Origin: Nipponacmea schrenckii
Taxonomy: Eukaryota; Mollusca; Gastropoda; Lottiidae
DNA: 64,000 bases
Assembly (NCBI GenBank): GCA_030562195.1
Contig: CM060200.1
Coordinates: forward strand, 17,856,001 to 17,920,000
Direction: 5' to 3'
Within the stretch, counting starts at the first letter, position 1. Each line of letters begins with the position of its first letter. Positions 53,794 through 64,000 of the stretch are shown here, in pieces. The notes below the pieces were generated by a model. The model worked only from the letters and a program-made list of their open reading frames with translations. It searched no databases and was not told where the DNA came from. The position numbers and the translations under genes are program-made.

Positions 53794-56700
53794 TTAACAT
53801 TTATTAACAAGAGTGTAGTTATCACCCTTAGGTCCAACAATTCTATCTATTTCTAGTTTGATAGTCTTTTTCTCTTTCTCTATGTTTTCATAATCAGCCT
53901 GTACTTTATTTGGATTCTGGTTGATTTTCATTCTATTGGGAACCTTCTTGGGCTTTTTATTAACCAAGGCGTATTCGGGATTAGTATACGGAATATGTTC
54001 GCGTTGACCCAGGCCAGGTGCGTGTTGTTCTGGATTATGTCCTAATCTATTAAAATCATCGGCTAGGGAGTCCGAACTCTGATACAAGTCGTTGGGGATA
54101 ATTTCCATCACAGGTTTGTCTTTAGTTCCATGTTCGTGTTGTTCAGGAACATGTTTGTGTTGACCCGATTCATTCGGATCATCAAATAAGGAATCTGAAC
54201 TCTGATACAAGTCGTTGGGGATAATTTCCATCACAGGTTTGTCTTTAGTTCCATGTTCGTGTTGTTCCGGAACATGTTCGTGTTGACCCGATTCATTCGG
54301 ATCATCAAATAAGGAATCTGAACTCTGATACAAGTCGTTGGGAATAATTTCCATCTCGGCCATATATTTGGTTCCATGTTGATTGTTATTATTAGGAATA
54401 GAATCGGAGCAGACGTTAATATTGTTTTTAATTTCAACCATTTCACCATGGTGACTATTTCCAGAGCTAATCTTTGTTTTTTGTCTTCTGAACAAAACAC
54501 TGAAATAAAATAGGTTCAAATATTTTCAGTCCTATTTTACAGATTGACGTTCGTTAAAAACTTTAAATATAAATAATATCACTAACGTGCTCTGTTTTAT
54601 TATAAAAGGGAGACAATTTGTTTATTACAAGTCCTCATTCGTATGGGCTGAGACACAAAAAACATATTTTAGTCTGTGATATATTTCGAATATATGTAGT
54701 TTACATTGTTGACAAGTAACTTTGTTATATTTGCTATAAAACAACACTAAAAACTATTATTATAGAATAACTTACCACCCAACGATTACAATCAACAGTA
54801 TAATAAGAACAGTTCCTCCAACTGAACATCCTAGAATTATTGGTACTGAAATAGAAATGGAGTTTTACATCCTACTGTAATAATAATACAATAGAATAAT
54901 AAGAACAGTTCCTCCAACTGAACATCCTAGAATTATTGGTACTGAAATAGAAATGGAGTTTTACATCCTACTGTAATAATAACACAATAGAATAATAAGA
55001 ACAGTTCCTCCAACTGAACATCCTAGAGTTATTGGTACTGAAATAGAAATGGAGTTTTACATCCTACTGTAATAATAATACAATAGAATAATAAGAACAG
55101 TTCCTCCAACTGAACATCCTAGAATTATTGGTACTGAAATAGAAATGGAGTTTTACATCCTACTGTAATAATAACACAATAGAATAATAAGAACAGTTCC
55201 TCCAACTGAACATCCTAGAATTATTGGTACTGAAATAGAAATGGAGTTTTACATCCCACTGTAATAATAACACAATAGAATAATAAGAACAGTTCCTCCA
55301 ACTGAACATCCTAGAATTATTGGTACTGAAATAGAAATGGAGTTTTACATCCTACTGTAATAATAATACAATAGAATAATAAGAACAGTTCCTCCAACTG
55401 AACATCCTAGAATTATTGGTACTGAAATAGAAATGGAGTTTTACATCCTACTGTAATAAGTCAAATCTATTTATTTTACTAATTTCGATAAACTCTGACC
55501 TGGTTACATCGTTATCAATGAGATGTATTTAGTAATTCAATATTTTGTAGCTGATGTTTTGACCAGAAGAATAATCAAATTTACAAAACCTCGTTACAAA
55601 TCTGAACAAAACTTACATAGAGGGTTACCATCATCATTATTTTTTATCTGAACAGAACTTACATAGAGTCTGATCATCAATATCAGAAGCTCTGGTTGTC
55701 ATTTGATCTGTTGTTGACATGGTTGTTGAGGAGGACAGTATCTCTCCTTTAGACACAGATTCTACTGTCTGTGATTCTGTTGTTTCAGGAGGCGATGATG
55801 TATTAGTTGATATTGTGGTAGTTGATATACTGGTAGTTGGAGTGGTTGTCGTTGTTTCAGTGTTTTCATTCAGATTCTCACATGTAGCAGCTACTTCATA
55901 AGCTGAAAAAAATAATATAATAATGGTTTTACAAATAAAATTTCATCAGTTTTCGTATTATTCATCATGAATGTTTTATCGGACTTAATTATCAACAGAA
56001 TCGGAAAATAACATTTTTTGAATTTCTGTCTTTGACCAATAAGTTAATTTTTTGGTAGAACGGTCAATATTTGATGAGTCAGATATCGACAAGACTTTCA
56101 CTGCAGATTCTGCGAGTATTGTGACCTTTTGATTTGACTTGTCGTGTTTTAGATAAAGATGTTGGATGTATTGCCTTATTTATATTTTAATAAAAACGAT
56201 ATTTCCACCTGACTTTGCTTTTACTTTGAAAATGGAACATAGTTCTCCAGATCCAATCAGTTTATTTTCTATTCGAACATACAGAGTACCATTAAATTCC
56301 AAGCTAGATGTAGAATTCTTGTGGTTACTTTCAATCTCATTGGTATAACCATTTAACCAATAGAATAAACTATAGTTACAGCCAACAGGATAGTGGGTTA
56401 TGATGATGTTGTTATTTAAGAGATTAGATTTATTGTTGTGATTTTTTGTTGTTGTTGATAAAGTTATCTGACATTCACACCGTCCTATATCATTATTATA
56501 ACCAGAGATAGTAACTTGTCTTCCAGGAACTATACTACTACTATTGCAAATTGGACCTTAAATAAAAAATAAACAATAAAAGAAGAACTGATGAATACCG
56601 TATGGTCTGAAACTTCTCCAACAAAGAATTTTGTAATACCAAACCTTACTATATTACTTACATATCATTATAACATCAAAGAAGTGTGTTATATAATATA

Positions 56701-59438
56701 TATGTGTTTTTCCTCTTTAAAAGAGTTAGAGTTTATATAGTGTTATTCTTTACAAGAAATCCCCGAACAACTCGTGATTATAGATAGACATAATCAAATA
56801 CAGACCAGGATGTTTTTCATACCAGTCATATTCTAAAGGTAAAAAAGATGCCGGGTGGAGAGCACGTGATCAGAACGTTGATATGACGTTATAGCAATAA
56901 CTAGAAAGAAACTCAAATAATCCAAATATGGTTGTTTTCTGATAAATTCACTGTTGGTTTATTGAATAAACAATTTACTATCGTTTAAGAAAACCAAATA
57001 ATCTGAAACGAAACGATTGGTTCGATTCAAAATGCAAATTAGCTAGACAATCGTTTCACACAAGTAGAAATGTATTTATCAAGAAACGTTCTCAAGAAAC
57101 TAGGGAAGTTTTCTGTCAAAATAGGCGCGATTATAATCGTATCAAGCGTAGGGCTAAGCTTACGTTTGGTAAAGAGTATGGTCAGCGCATCAGTGCCCTC
57201 CACCTAATCAATTTTGGAAAGTCTTAAAAGATCAAAAAATTAAATTGTCCAATTCTAAACTGTCTGTTGGTGATTTCTTTAACCATTTTAGCAAACTAGC
57301 CAATGATAGGGATGAAACTTATGAAAATGTTCCAGTTGTTCTAAACACTGAAATTTCAATAGCTTCGCTAGATAGTGAAATTACGAGTTCCGAAGTCACT
57401 CGGGCTATCCGTAAGCTTAAATATGATAAAAGTTTCGGCCCTGACAATGTTTGTAGTGAACTGTTTATTGAGTGTTCTGATATGCTTACACCCATTTTGT
57501 GCAAAATCTTTAATATAATTTTTGCTTCAGAATGTTACCCAAAAAGTTGGCAGGAGGGTATTTTAGTACCGAATCACCGTGGATGCCATATTTTTTAAAA
57601 ATGGTATAATCAGCCATTCTCTCAATAATAATAAACGGCTATTTTGTGCCTTAATCGATTTAAAAAAGCATTTGATTTGGTTGACAGAAAACTGATCTTA
57701 TTTTAATTGAATTCGTTAGGTGTAAGTAGTAAATTTATCACTATCATTAAATCTATGTATACGAAAGTTAGCTCTATTGTGAAGTACAAAGGATGTCTTT
57801 CTGATCAATTTGAAAGTTTATCTGGTGTTAGACAAGGTGGTCTGTTATCGCCTTTACTTTTCCTAATATTCATTAATGATCTTCACGACTTTATTTGCAG
57901 CACAAATCCCGGATTTTTAAAAAATCTGTAATATATTAGTGTATCTGCTGCTCTTTGCAGACGGTACTGTACTTTTTGCGAACACAGCTAGTGCACTTCA
58001 AGTATTGTTAGATACATGCAGTCTATACTGCGATACATGGAATCTCAAAATTAATGTGAACAAATCAAAGTACTCATTTTCCATAGAGGACGTTAATCTC
58101 GCAACCACATATTCAATATCAATATTCCGATAACTTGGAAATAGTTAGTGGATATATTTTACCTTGGTTTACTGTTTTTTCAAAATGGAAAATTTGTTTG
58201 TGCTGTTAAACGAATTGCTTCTCAAAGTAGAAAAGCGCTTGGTTGCCTTCTTTCTAGGTTGATATCGCTACACCTAAGCATCACAAGCAAATGTCTTTTG
58301 TTCCATTCATTGGTAGTCTCTGTTCTATCATATGCCTGTGAAGTGTGCGGCACTGCGACCTGTCAACTGTTGGAATGTATACAAAATGATTTTGTACGCT
58401 ATATTTTACATTTGAGCAAATCCACCCCACTCGTTGCTGCTTTAGGCGAACTCGGAATTTTTCCTTTATAAGTCCAGCGTAAGGTCCATATTTAAAAATT
58501 CTGACACAAGGTTGTTTTCTCTGATAATCCTCTTATCTTTGGTATATACGAGCTTTTGTGCATTGATGACGCCAATGGCAAAGACAATTGGGTCTCAGAT
58601 ATAAGGTCGCTCCTTAATGAAACCGGCTTTTCATTTCTATGTGACAATCCGCACTCTTTAAACTTAACTGAATTTAGAAAACGGGTAGAAGATCAATACA
58701 CCCAATTATGGTATTCCCAGCTCAATTTGTCAAGTAAATTGAGATTTTATAAAATTTTAAAGAATAATCGAACTTAAGTCGTATTTGAATTCAAACTTAG
58801 ATGATAAATTTAAATTTTTGTTATGCAAATTTCGCGTTAGAAACTTAAAACTTCAAATTGAAATAGGTAGATACAATAAAATTCCAAGAGAAAAAAGATT
58901 ATGCTTATGCTGTAATTCTGTCTAAGTGGAAGAAGAATTTCATTTTCTTCTGTGTTGTCCTCAATATCATACACTACGTAAAAAGTATTTTCATGGTCGA
59001 TTTTGGTCTTTTCCATCATTGCACAAATGAACCAACTAACGAATCCGCGAACTTACCCTGAGCTTTTACGCTTAGGTAGATTTATTTTCGATGCTTTCAA
59101 GCGTAGAAGTTCAGTGTTGAAATAATCTATCTGGTATCACAGTCAATTTGTTTTTTTCCTGGTTTACTCCTTTTTTTAATTATTGAATATTAATTGTATA
59201 TAGATTGATATATTTACTTTTCTGTGTCTTTGTATGACAACTCCTGGGCTATAGAAAGTATTTGCTTTGCTAAATAAAAACAACACAATGCAATACAATT
59301 CGCTATGCTTTGTGATGTCAAGTTATATAGTATATGCTGTATTGTTCAAAATGGAAAAAACATTAAAGACATACCTGGTTGAACAGCACGACAGATTCCC
59401 ACTAGTATCAGGTACAATGATATAATATATAACTTCAT
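53794..59438 (-). CDS. Gene C: complete type I receptor, CUB-like ectodomain and ITIM-like tail
   Basis: Five exons, minus strand: 59438-59375, 56556-56209, 55902-55663, 54845-54776, 54499-53794; 1428 nt, 475 residues, all GT-AG with matching phases (1,1,1,2). Exon 1 gives MKLYIISLYLILVGICRAVQ, a signal peptide. Exon 2 (residues ~22-137) has CECQITL, GCNYSLFYW, N-glycosylation sites and CSIFKVKA, homologous to gene B and CUB-like. Exon 3 (~138-217) is a Thr/Ser-rich stalk. Exon 4 gives PIILGCSVGGTVLIILLIVI (TM, ~218-240). The tail begins CVLFRRQKTK, has three ~41-residue repeats (EIIPNDLYQSSDSL... HVPEQHEHGT), then PEYALVNKKPKK (Y417), ADYENI (Y444) and GDNYTLVNKC (Y469). YALV is ITIM-like. 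The ligand is unknown. A LINE fills intron 1 and TM-exon copies fill intron 3. Confidence 0.85.
54084..54365 (-). repeat. In-frame 123-bp tandem repeat in the gene C tail, about 2.4 copies
   Basis: The 41-residue unit contains MEIIPNDLYQSSDSLFDDPN, then ESGQHEHVPEQHEHGTKDKP. Two units are nearly identical at the DNA level and a third is partial. Length is a multiple of three, so the frame is kept. Each adds one Tyr (DLYQSS) and acidic Ser sites. Gene A has shorter EHVPEQ repeats in the same place. Confidence 0.9.
54846..55455 (-). repeat. Six truncated copies of the gene C TM exon with 3' splice site (about 96 bp each)
   Basis: Each unit has TTTCTATTTCAG-like acceptor sequence, TACCAATAATTCTAGGATG and the next bases of the TM exon to about 48 nt, then switches to intron (TTGTATTATTATTACAG). 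They lie upstream of the working TM exon in transcript order. In the TM-exon frame each reads PIILGCSVGGTVLIILLYYY, then SRM and a stop. Copies are nearly identical, so expansion is recent or homogenised. Confidence 0.92.
56990..59290 (+). pseudogene. Degenerate LINE in gene C intron 1 (antisense to the gene)
   Basis: Plus strand: DWFDSKCKLARQSFH, NQFWKVLKDQKIKL, EITSSEVTRAIRKLKYDKSF, then a gap and IDFKKAFDLVDRKL, SGVRQGGLLSPLLFLIFIND, LLFADGTVLFAN, SKYSFSIE, a C-terminal region and the finger RLCLCCNSV-x-EFHFLLCCP. The catalytic FADD box reads FADG, and several stops and shifts are present, so it is inactive. It ends in an ATAAAAACAACACAATGCAA tail near 59290. Confidence 0.78.
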
Positions 59439-59439
59439 T

Positions 59440-60050
59440 TTAACTTATTAAATATTTTACATTTATTCTTCTTCCACCTTTTTAATACAAGATATTTAAC
59501 ATTTAATAGATGAAGTTAATAGATTATTAAAGTTGTTATATATCTTCTAGTTATACTCTAGTGTATACCTTATATTACTATAACTGTAGACAAGGTTGAA
59601 TAATTTCCCTAACCCAGTCTATATATCGTTACTTCCTTGTTGAAACCCCGCCTATCTATTTATATACTGTCTTTTATCCAAATCACGTATATTATATTAT
59701 TCACCTTCCAAAACAGTATAAAATATGTCAAACGTTATGAAATTGTATAATGAATGCATTGAAAGTTTTCTTCAAACGTCAACAAAAGGTTTAATACTAT
59801 TATATTCAAATCTTAATATAACCAAAATATTCTTTGTTAATGTTTTCAATACAATTCACCGTCGTGGTACAATAAAACCAATAACAATCCATTTTCCTAT
59901 CAAGTTTTTACATTGAGACATAATGATATACATGTAAATTTATAAAATTAAAAGTCTATTTCTCATGACAATAATCTTCAATGACACTATGTAGTGTGAT
60001 ATAATCTGATATTGAAAAATATATTATATACATAGTAATATTTACATTAG
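59440..60050. other. Upstream region of gene C, no further gene
   Basis: This would hold the gene C promoter and 5' UTR. It is AT-rich; I cannot point to a TATA box or start site with confidence. Confidence 0.4.
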
Positions 60051-60251
60051 CTATTGTTTTTCTCCATTGGACTAATGTTAATACGTGTGGCGTTTATGAG
60101 ACAATAACTGCCATTGCCTCATCACCAAAACATTGAGCGTAGTAATACACGGTAACCAATGTAAATAAACATGGCCGTCGCGCTATTAACGTCGATCATC
60201 GATCATGTAATAAAGTTTCCATTAGCCTAACCCAAAGCCAATCTAATACTC

Positions 60252-60575
60252 CAAGTCTCCTCTGTAGTTCCCCTCCCCCCCCTATCTAAATCTGCCAGTG
60301 CCAGGATATATGGCTGTCTCCCCGAGCGGGTGTAAGAGAACATTCATTTGAATCGTGTAGGCGACAGTACTTCTCGTTAAAACTCAGTTCTGAAACCACT
60401 TTTTTAGGGTGGTGAATGGCTCAGTGGTTAGCGAGTTGGACTGTCGTCTGCTAGGCGACTAGCTGCCGTGGGTTCGAATCCCGATCGGTGCGAGGAAATA
60501 AAAATTAGGTCTGATTCCTAGGCCCGTGCTTTCCCGGAACTACGAGATAGTAGTTTCCCCCCTCTACAAAAATAA
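60252..60575 (+). repeat. tRNA-derived SINE inserted in foldback element copy 2
   Basis: Absent from copy 1 at the matching site (between AGTCTC and AATAATT). It contains an A box (TGGCTCAGTGGTTAGCG, 60417-60433) and a perfect B box (GGTTCGAATCC, 60471-60481), 38 bases apart. It starts and ends in C-rich stretches next to CTCTGTA and CTCTACA, possibly a diverged target duplication. The pol III promoter looks functional. It is not a tRNA gene: no acceptor stem closes around it. Confidence 0.75.
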
Positions 60576-61754
60576 TTTGCTAATTGCGATAGAACTCAAT
60601 CGAATTAGGCCTGAGTGTACTGGCAATAGCCGTAGAACCGTTTGACCTAGTTACTCGCTTCAGTTTAAGAGCCTAAAAGTGCAGGTTTATGGATTGTTTA
60701 ATTTTAAGTTTCAAAATACTATACTTTTATTGAAAATTAACTGAATTGAGTGTAAACTGTGGTTACCTATCAACATATGGTGCGGGCCTTCTTCTAGATT
60801 GGTCTTTATAGTTTCTTTCATTTTCTCAACTTTCCTACTTGTTTACATGCGGTCAGGTCTAGCCGAATCACCTCTCCGTTGTTCAATTGTATCCGCGTTC
60901 AATAAATTTCATGATTTTGTTGCTTTTCGTCGTTAAAGTCGGAATTCATACCAAAATGTTTTATATTTATTGATAAATAAATTGATTTATAAAGATTAAA
61001 CATAAAATTGAGATAAATGTTATAGTATGAGAGAATATGGCTTTAATGTTGTGTTGAATGAATGAATTATGTTTACAGCAAAACACAAAATTATTACTAA
61101 TCTCCTAATTAGTTCTCACTTCCTATTTCTCTCTTACTCTTATTTCTTCTTCACTTTGAACTTTAATCTATATATCTCATCAGTGATCTTTTATCACATC
61201 GTCATAACATTATTTTGGATATTGGGATACTTAGTTACAACTAGAGTCATTAGTTACCTAGCTTCTGTATGGTAAAGTCAAGTTTCTTCAATTTGACAAG
61301 TTTTCTGTATTCTGGATTGATTTGGATATAGTTTATAGGTATGTTTCAGTTTTTTATTAGTTTAAGTTTTATATGTAGAATTCAAGAATATTATTAGTAA
61401 TTAAAGCCAGTAATTAATCGAGTTAATATGTTTTAATATTAGCAAAGTAATAATATATTAGTAATATTTTAGTAGTATATAACATCATTATTATTAGTGA
61501 TTATCAAATTAGTTATATTATTCAATGTCCTGTTTCAGGAAATTAATATAAGTTAGAATACCCCCAGACCCCTATAACATAAACATTGTTTTTTCTTACA
61601 TTTTGAGAGCTTTCCCCCTTGAACTATATTCTGACGAAAAGAAAATAGCTATTCCATCAACAAGATCAACTCCAGCGACAAATGCGGGTAATATGAAATT
61701 TTCACGGAAAGAGTAGAATTTGTCGTGATGACAGGTTTTGAAAACGTAAATATA

Positions 61755-61905
61755 AGCAATAAACGGTCACCCTATGGCGGTATTGGTCGTATATCAGGAC
61801 AAAGGTTAGATGGAAAATTAATCATAACGCGCATTCATTCAATTTTCCATCCAACCTTTGTCCTGATATACGACCATAACCGCCATAGGGTGACCGTTTA
61901 TTGCT
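61755..61905. repeat. Near-perfect 151-bp hairpin (foldback terminus), copy 2
   Basis: AGCAATAAACGGTCACCC and its complement, with about 60-base arms. The loop (AATCATAACGCGCATTCATT) is the reverse complement of the copy 1 loop, consistent with the whole element being inverted. Confidence 0.9.
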
Positions 61906-62231
61906 TGAATATAGGATATAGAGAATACTTTCACTTCCAATTACACCAGTTTATACAGTGTTTTATATGTGATTATAACACTGTTTATCGAGAAAAGATC
62001 GCATTTAACGCATTAATTTCTATCTCACAATAATTTGTAGCCTTACAGTAGTAGTGGTTCTTACAATGATATAGAACTAGGTGAATTATTAGTTGAAATT
62101 GAGATTGGGTCAAGTTGTTGTCAAGGTGAATACAGTATTCATCATGTTATTACGACATGTCAGGTAATCACGGATGTTAAACATCTAATACATGGGGACA
62201 AAAGATGGCGGTCTTGGGCAATGACATGGTT

Positions 62232-62420
62232 TACCTCAGACCTTCAGTGTCCTTCTGAATCTATACGTTAACCAGAAAATACAGATTAAATGGGGTGATC
62301 GTATTACATTTACATTCAATGTTACTAACGGTGTTCAGCAAGGAGACGTTCTTTCGCCAATTTTATTTACCATTTATATTGATGAATTGTTGAATAGATG
62401 AATAAAGAGTAAAGCTAGCT
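62232..62420 (+). pseudogene. Reverse transcriptase fragment
   Basis: Plus strand: NLYVNQKIQIKWGDRITFTF then NVTNGVQQGDVLSPILFTIY and IDELLNR before a stop. NGVxQGxVLSPILF is RT motif region 4 of a LINE. The sequence breaks at a GCTAGCT palindrome near 62412. Only this fragment is left. Confidence 0.68.
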
Positions 62421-62693
62421 ATTATATTGGTCATGTAAAACAATTTTCAATACAAGCTAGCTTGAACCTTCGGCTCATACCTTGACTGTAATAGCCACCT
62501 GTTTAGAAACATTTATTTATATTGTTTATATATGCAGTGGATTTTTTTTTAATTGTTATAACAAATACAGATAGTAAGCTATCTATAATGTTTATATATC
62601 TGTCTCTGATTGACTGTATTAACTGATAATGATTTCTGCTATTGTAGTATTACACCCAAAGGCTGTTCGCGATTCAATCTTTTTTTAATTAAC

Positions 62694-63291
62694 TTAAAGT
62701 TTTCTTTCCTTCGTGTTTTCATAATCTCTCTCTATTTTTGATTTATTCGGAGTATTGTTGAGTTCGATTGTATTTTTATTCGAGCCTTCTAAAGGTTCTT
62801 TCTGAACATTAATGTACTCGTTACTTCTACCCGGAACAGGTTCTGTTTGTTCCGAATCATACTCGTGTTGTCTAACAATATGTCCATATTGACTCGAGTC
62901 CTTCAGATTATCATCAAGAGAACTATACACTGCCATATTGTTGGCACCGTGGTTTGGATTCTCAGAGTTCCTGTTCTTCTGGTGATTCCTTCTTTTTAAC
63001 AAGATGCTGGAAAACAAGTTTAAACTTCATTGTTCAATGATAATAAGATTATACTGGATAAATATCAAAGCAAGAACGTAACGTCTATAACAAGTGATTT
63101 GATTGGCTGATATTTTCCACGACAGATTCTATTGATTTAATAGTATTTAGCTCAATTGTATTATCACGGACTGGAGGACGTACAACGAATTGAGACGTGA
63201 TTAGGCACGATGTATGATATTTCTACTCACCAAGTTAAAATAATGACAATAATAACCAATATTCCAATTATACAACCCATAATTATTGGTA
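62694..63291 (-). CDS. Gene D: type I receptor, transmembrane and short tail exons (partial)
   Basis: TM exon 63291-63231 (61 nt, phases 1 to 2) encodes PIIMGCIIGILVIIVIILT; tail exon 63006-62694 follows TGTTTTCCAG and joins in phase, giving C-ILLKRRNHQKNRNSEN. The tail (about 104 residues) has MAVYSSLDDN, HEYDSEQTEPVPG, NEYINVQKEP (ITIM-like, equal to EYALVNKKP of gene C) and RDYENTKERKL, then stops. It lacks the RIVGPKGD-x-YTLVNK end of A and C, so it is shortened by about 25 residues. The ectodomain exons must lie beyond the window. A long array of TM-exon copies precedes the TM exon. Confidence 0.8.
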
Positions 63292-64000
63292 CTGTAATAA
63301 AATAGAGTTTATAGAATAATAACTAATATTCCAATTATACAACCCATAATTATTGGTACTGTAATAAAATAGAGTTTATAGAATAATAACTAATATTCCA
63401 ATTATACAACCTATAATTATTGGTACTGTAATAAAATAGAGTTTATAGAATAATAACTAATATTCCAATTATACAACCTATAATTATTGGTACTGTAATA
63501 AAATAGAGTTTATAGAATAATAACCAATATTCCAATTATACAACCCATAATTATTGGTACTGTAATAGAATAGAGTCTATAGAATAATAACTAATATTCC
63601 AATTATACAACCCATAATTATTGGTACTGTAATAAAATAGAGTTTATAGAATAATAACTAATATTCCAATAATACAACCCATAGTTATTAGTACTGTAAT
63701 AAAATAGAGTTTATAGAATAATAACTAATATTCCAATTATACAACCTATAATTATTGGTACTGTAATAAAATAGAGTTTATAGAATAATAACTAATATTC
63801 CAATTATACAACCCATAATTATTGGTACTGTAATAAAATACAGTTTATAGAATAATAAAAAATTCCAATTATACAACCCATAATTATTGGTACTGTAATA
63901 AAATAGAGTTTATAGAATAATAACTAATATTCCAATTATACAACCTATAATTATTGGTACTGTAATAAAATAGAGTTTATAGAATAATAACTAATATTCC
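63292..64000 (-). repeat. At least ten truncated copies of the gene D TM exon with 3' splice site (about 66 bp each)
   Basis: Each unit has ATTTTATTACAG acceptor sequence, TACCAATAATTATGGGTTG and more of the TM exon, then an intron part (ATAAACTCTATTTTATTAC). In the TM-exon frame each reads PIIMGCIIGILVIIL and then TAA. The array runs off the window end. Variants (CCCATA/CCTATA, one AGTTATTAG copy) are mixed along the array. Confidence 0.93.

Larger units (their letters stand above)
60052..61905. mobile_element. Foldback-ended dispersed element, copy 2 (inverted relative to copy 1)
   Basis: Starts GTTTTTCTCCATTGGACTAA and ends at the hairpin 61755-61905. Order and sequence match copy 1 (27176-26097) reversed, including GATAGAACTCAATCGAATTA, AACTGAATTGAGTGTAAA and ACAGGTTTTGAAAACG. 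It carries a SINE insertion at about 60252-60575 and extra, less conserved sequence between 60900 and 61600. Confidence 0.65.

Noticed and set aside
55719..55901. Plus-strand 60-residue frame rich in Val and Asp
   Set aside because: It is antisense to the gene C stalk exon; the Thr codons on the other strand explain the composition.
60411..60485. Candidate tRNA gene from good A and B boxes
   Set aside because: No cloverleaf acceptor stem or convincing anticodon arm; it is embedded in a ~320-bp SINE insertion.

Overview
The window looks like an AT-rich metazoan nuclear genome, probably a marine invertebrate and plausibly a gastropod mollusc. This rests on spliced genes with GT-AG introns, many decayed non-LTR retrotransposons, tRNA-derived SINEs, foldback elements and long minisatellites; no single gene fixes the species. 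There are two 500-base assembly gaps (1850-2349 and 50724-51223). Very little of the 64 kb is intact host coding sequence.

The most coherent host content is a dispersed family of type I membrane proteins that I rebuilt exon by exon. The complete member (gene C, minus strand, 59438-53794) has five exons in perfect phase: signal peptide, a Cys-containing CUB-like ectodomain, a Ser/Thr-rich stalk, a transmembrane (TM) helix, and a long cytoplasmic tail with Tyr motifs and a conserved terminus (RIVGPKGD-x-YTLVNK). Related pieces are gene A (plus, TM and tail exons, 6371-7142), an orphan tail end at 44925-44968, gene B (plus, signal and CUB-like exons, 47337-49908) and gene D (minus, TM and tail exons, 63291-62694). 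A separate minus-strand gene E (35972-32590) carries two PAN/apple-like exons. The family looks like a set of paralogous cell-surface receptors with SH2-docking-type tails.

The pattern I consider most notable is that minisatellites in four of these genes are made from their own splice junctions. In A, C and D the arrays repeat the intron end, the 3' splice site and the first half of the TM exon, and lie just upstream of the working TM exon. In B the array repeats the end of the signal exon plus its donor. Read in the TM-exon frame, the truncated copies in A, C and D each encode a full-length hydrophobic segment followed by a stop, so their use would give a tail-less receptor.

Layout: 1-2.4 kb, a duplicated block and a Harbinger-like Myb/SANT gene; 2.5-7.1 kb, gene A with a 908-residue DDE-like (DUF7869-like) gene inserted among its TM-exon copies; 7.4-8.6 kb, an 11-copy 103-bp array; 9-12.4 kb, a retrotransposon RNase H fragment and the second copy of the duplicated block; 14.4-18.0 kb, a giant palindromic element inside a FLYWCH zinc-finger fragment; 18-31 kb, mostly degenerate LINEs plus a SINE and a foldback element; 31.7-37.7 kb, gene E embedded in four minisatellites, one almost free of cytosine; 38-44.9 kb, two LINE types tandemly duplicated around a 22-bp satellite and ending inside an orphan receptor tail exon; 45-50 kb, gene B with LINE relics; 51.3-52.3 kb, a pogo-like HTH relic and an 86-bp array; 53.8-59.4 kb, gene C with a LINE in intron 1; 60-62 kb, the inverted second copy of the foldback element carrying a SINE; 62.7-64 kb, gene D.
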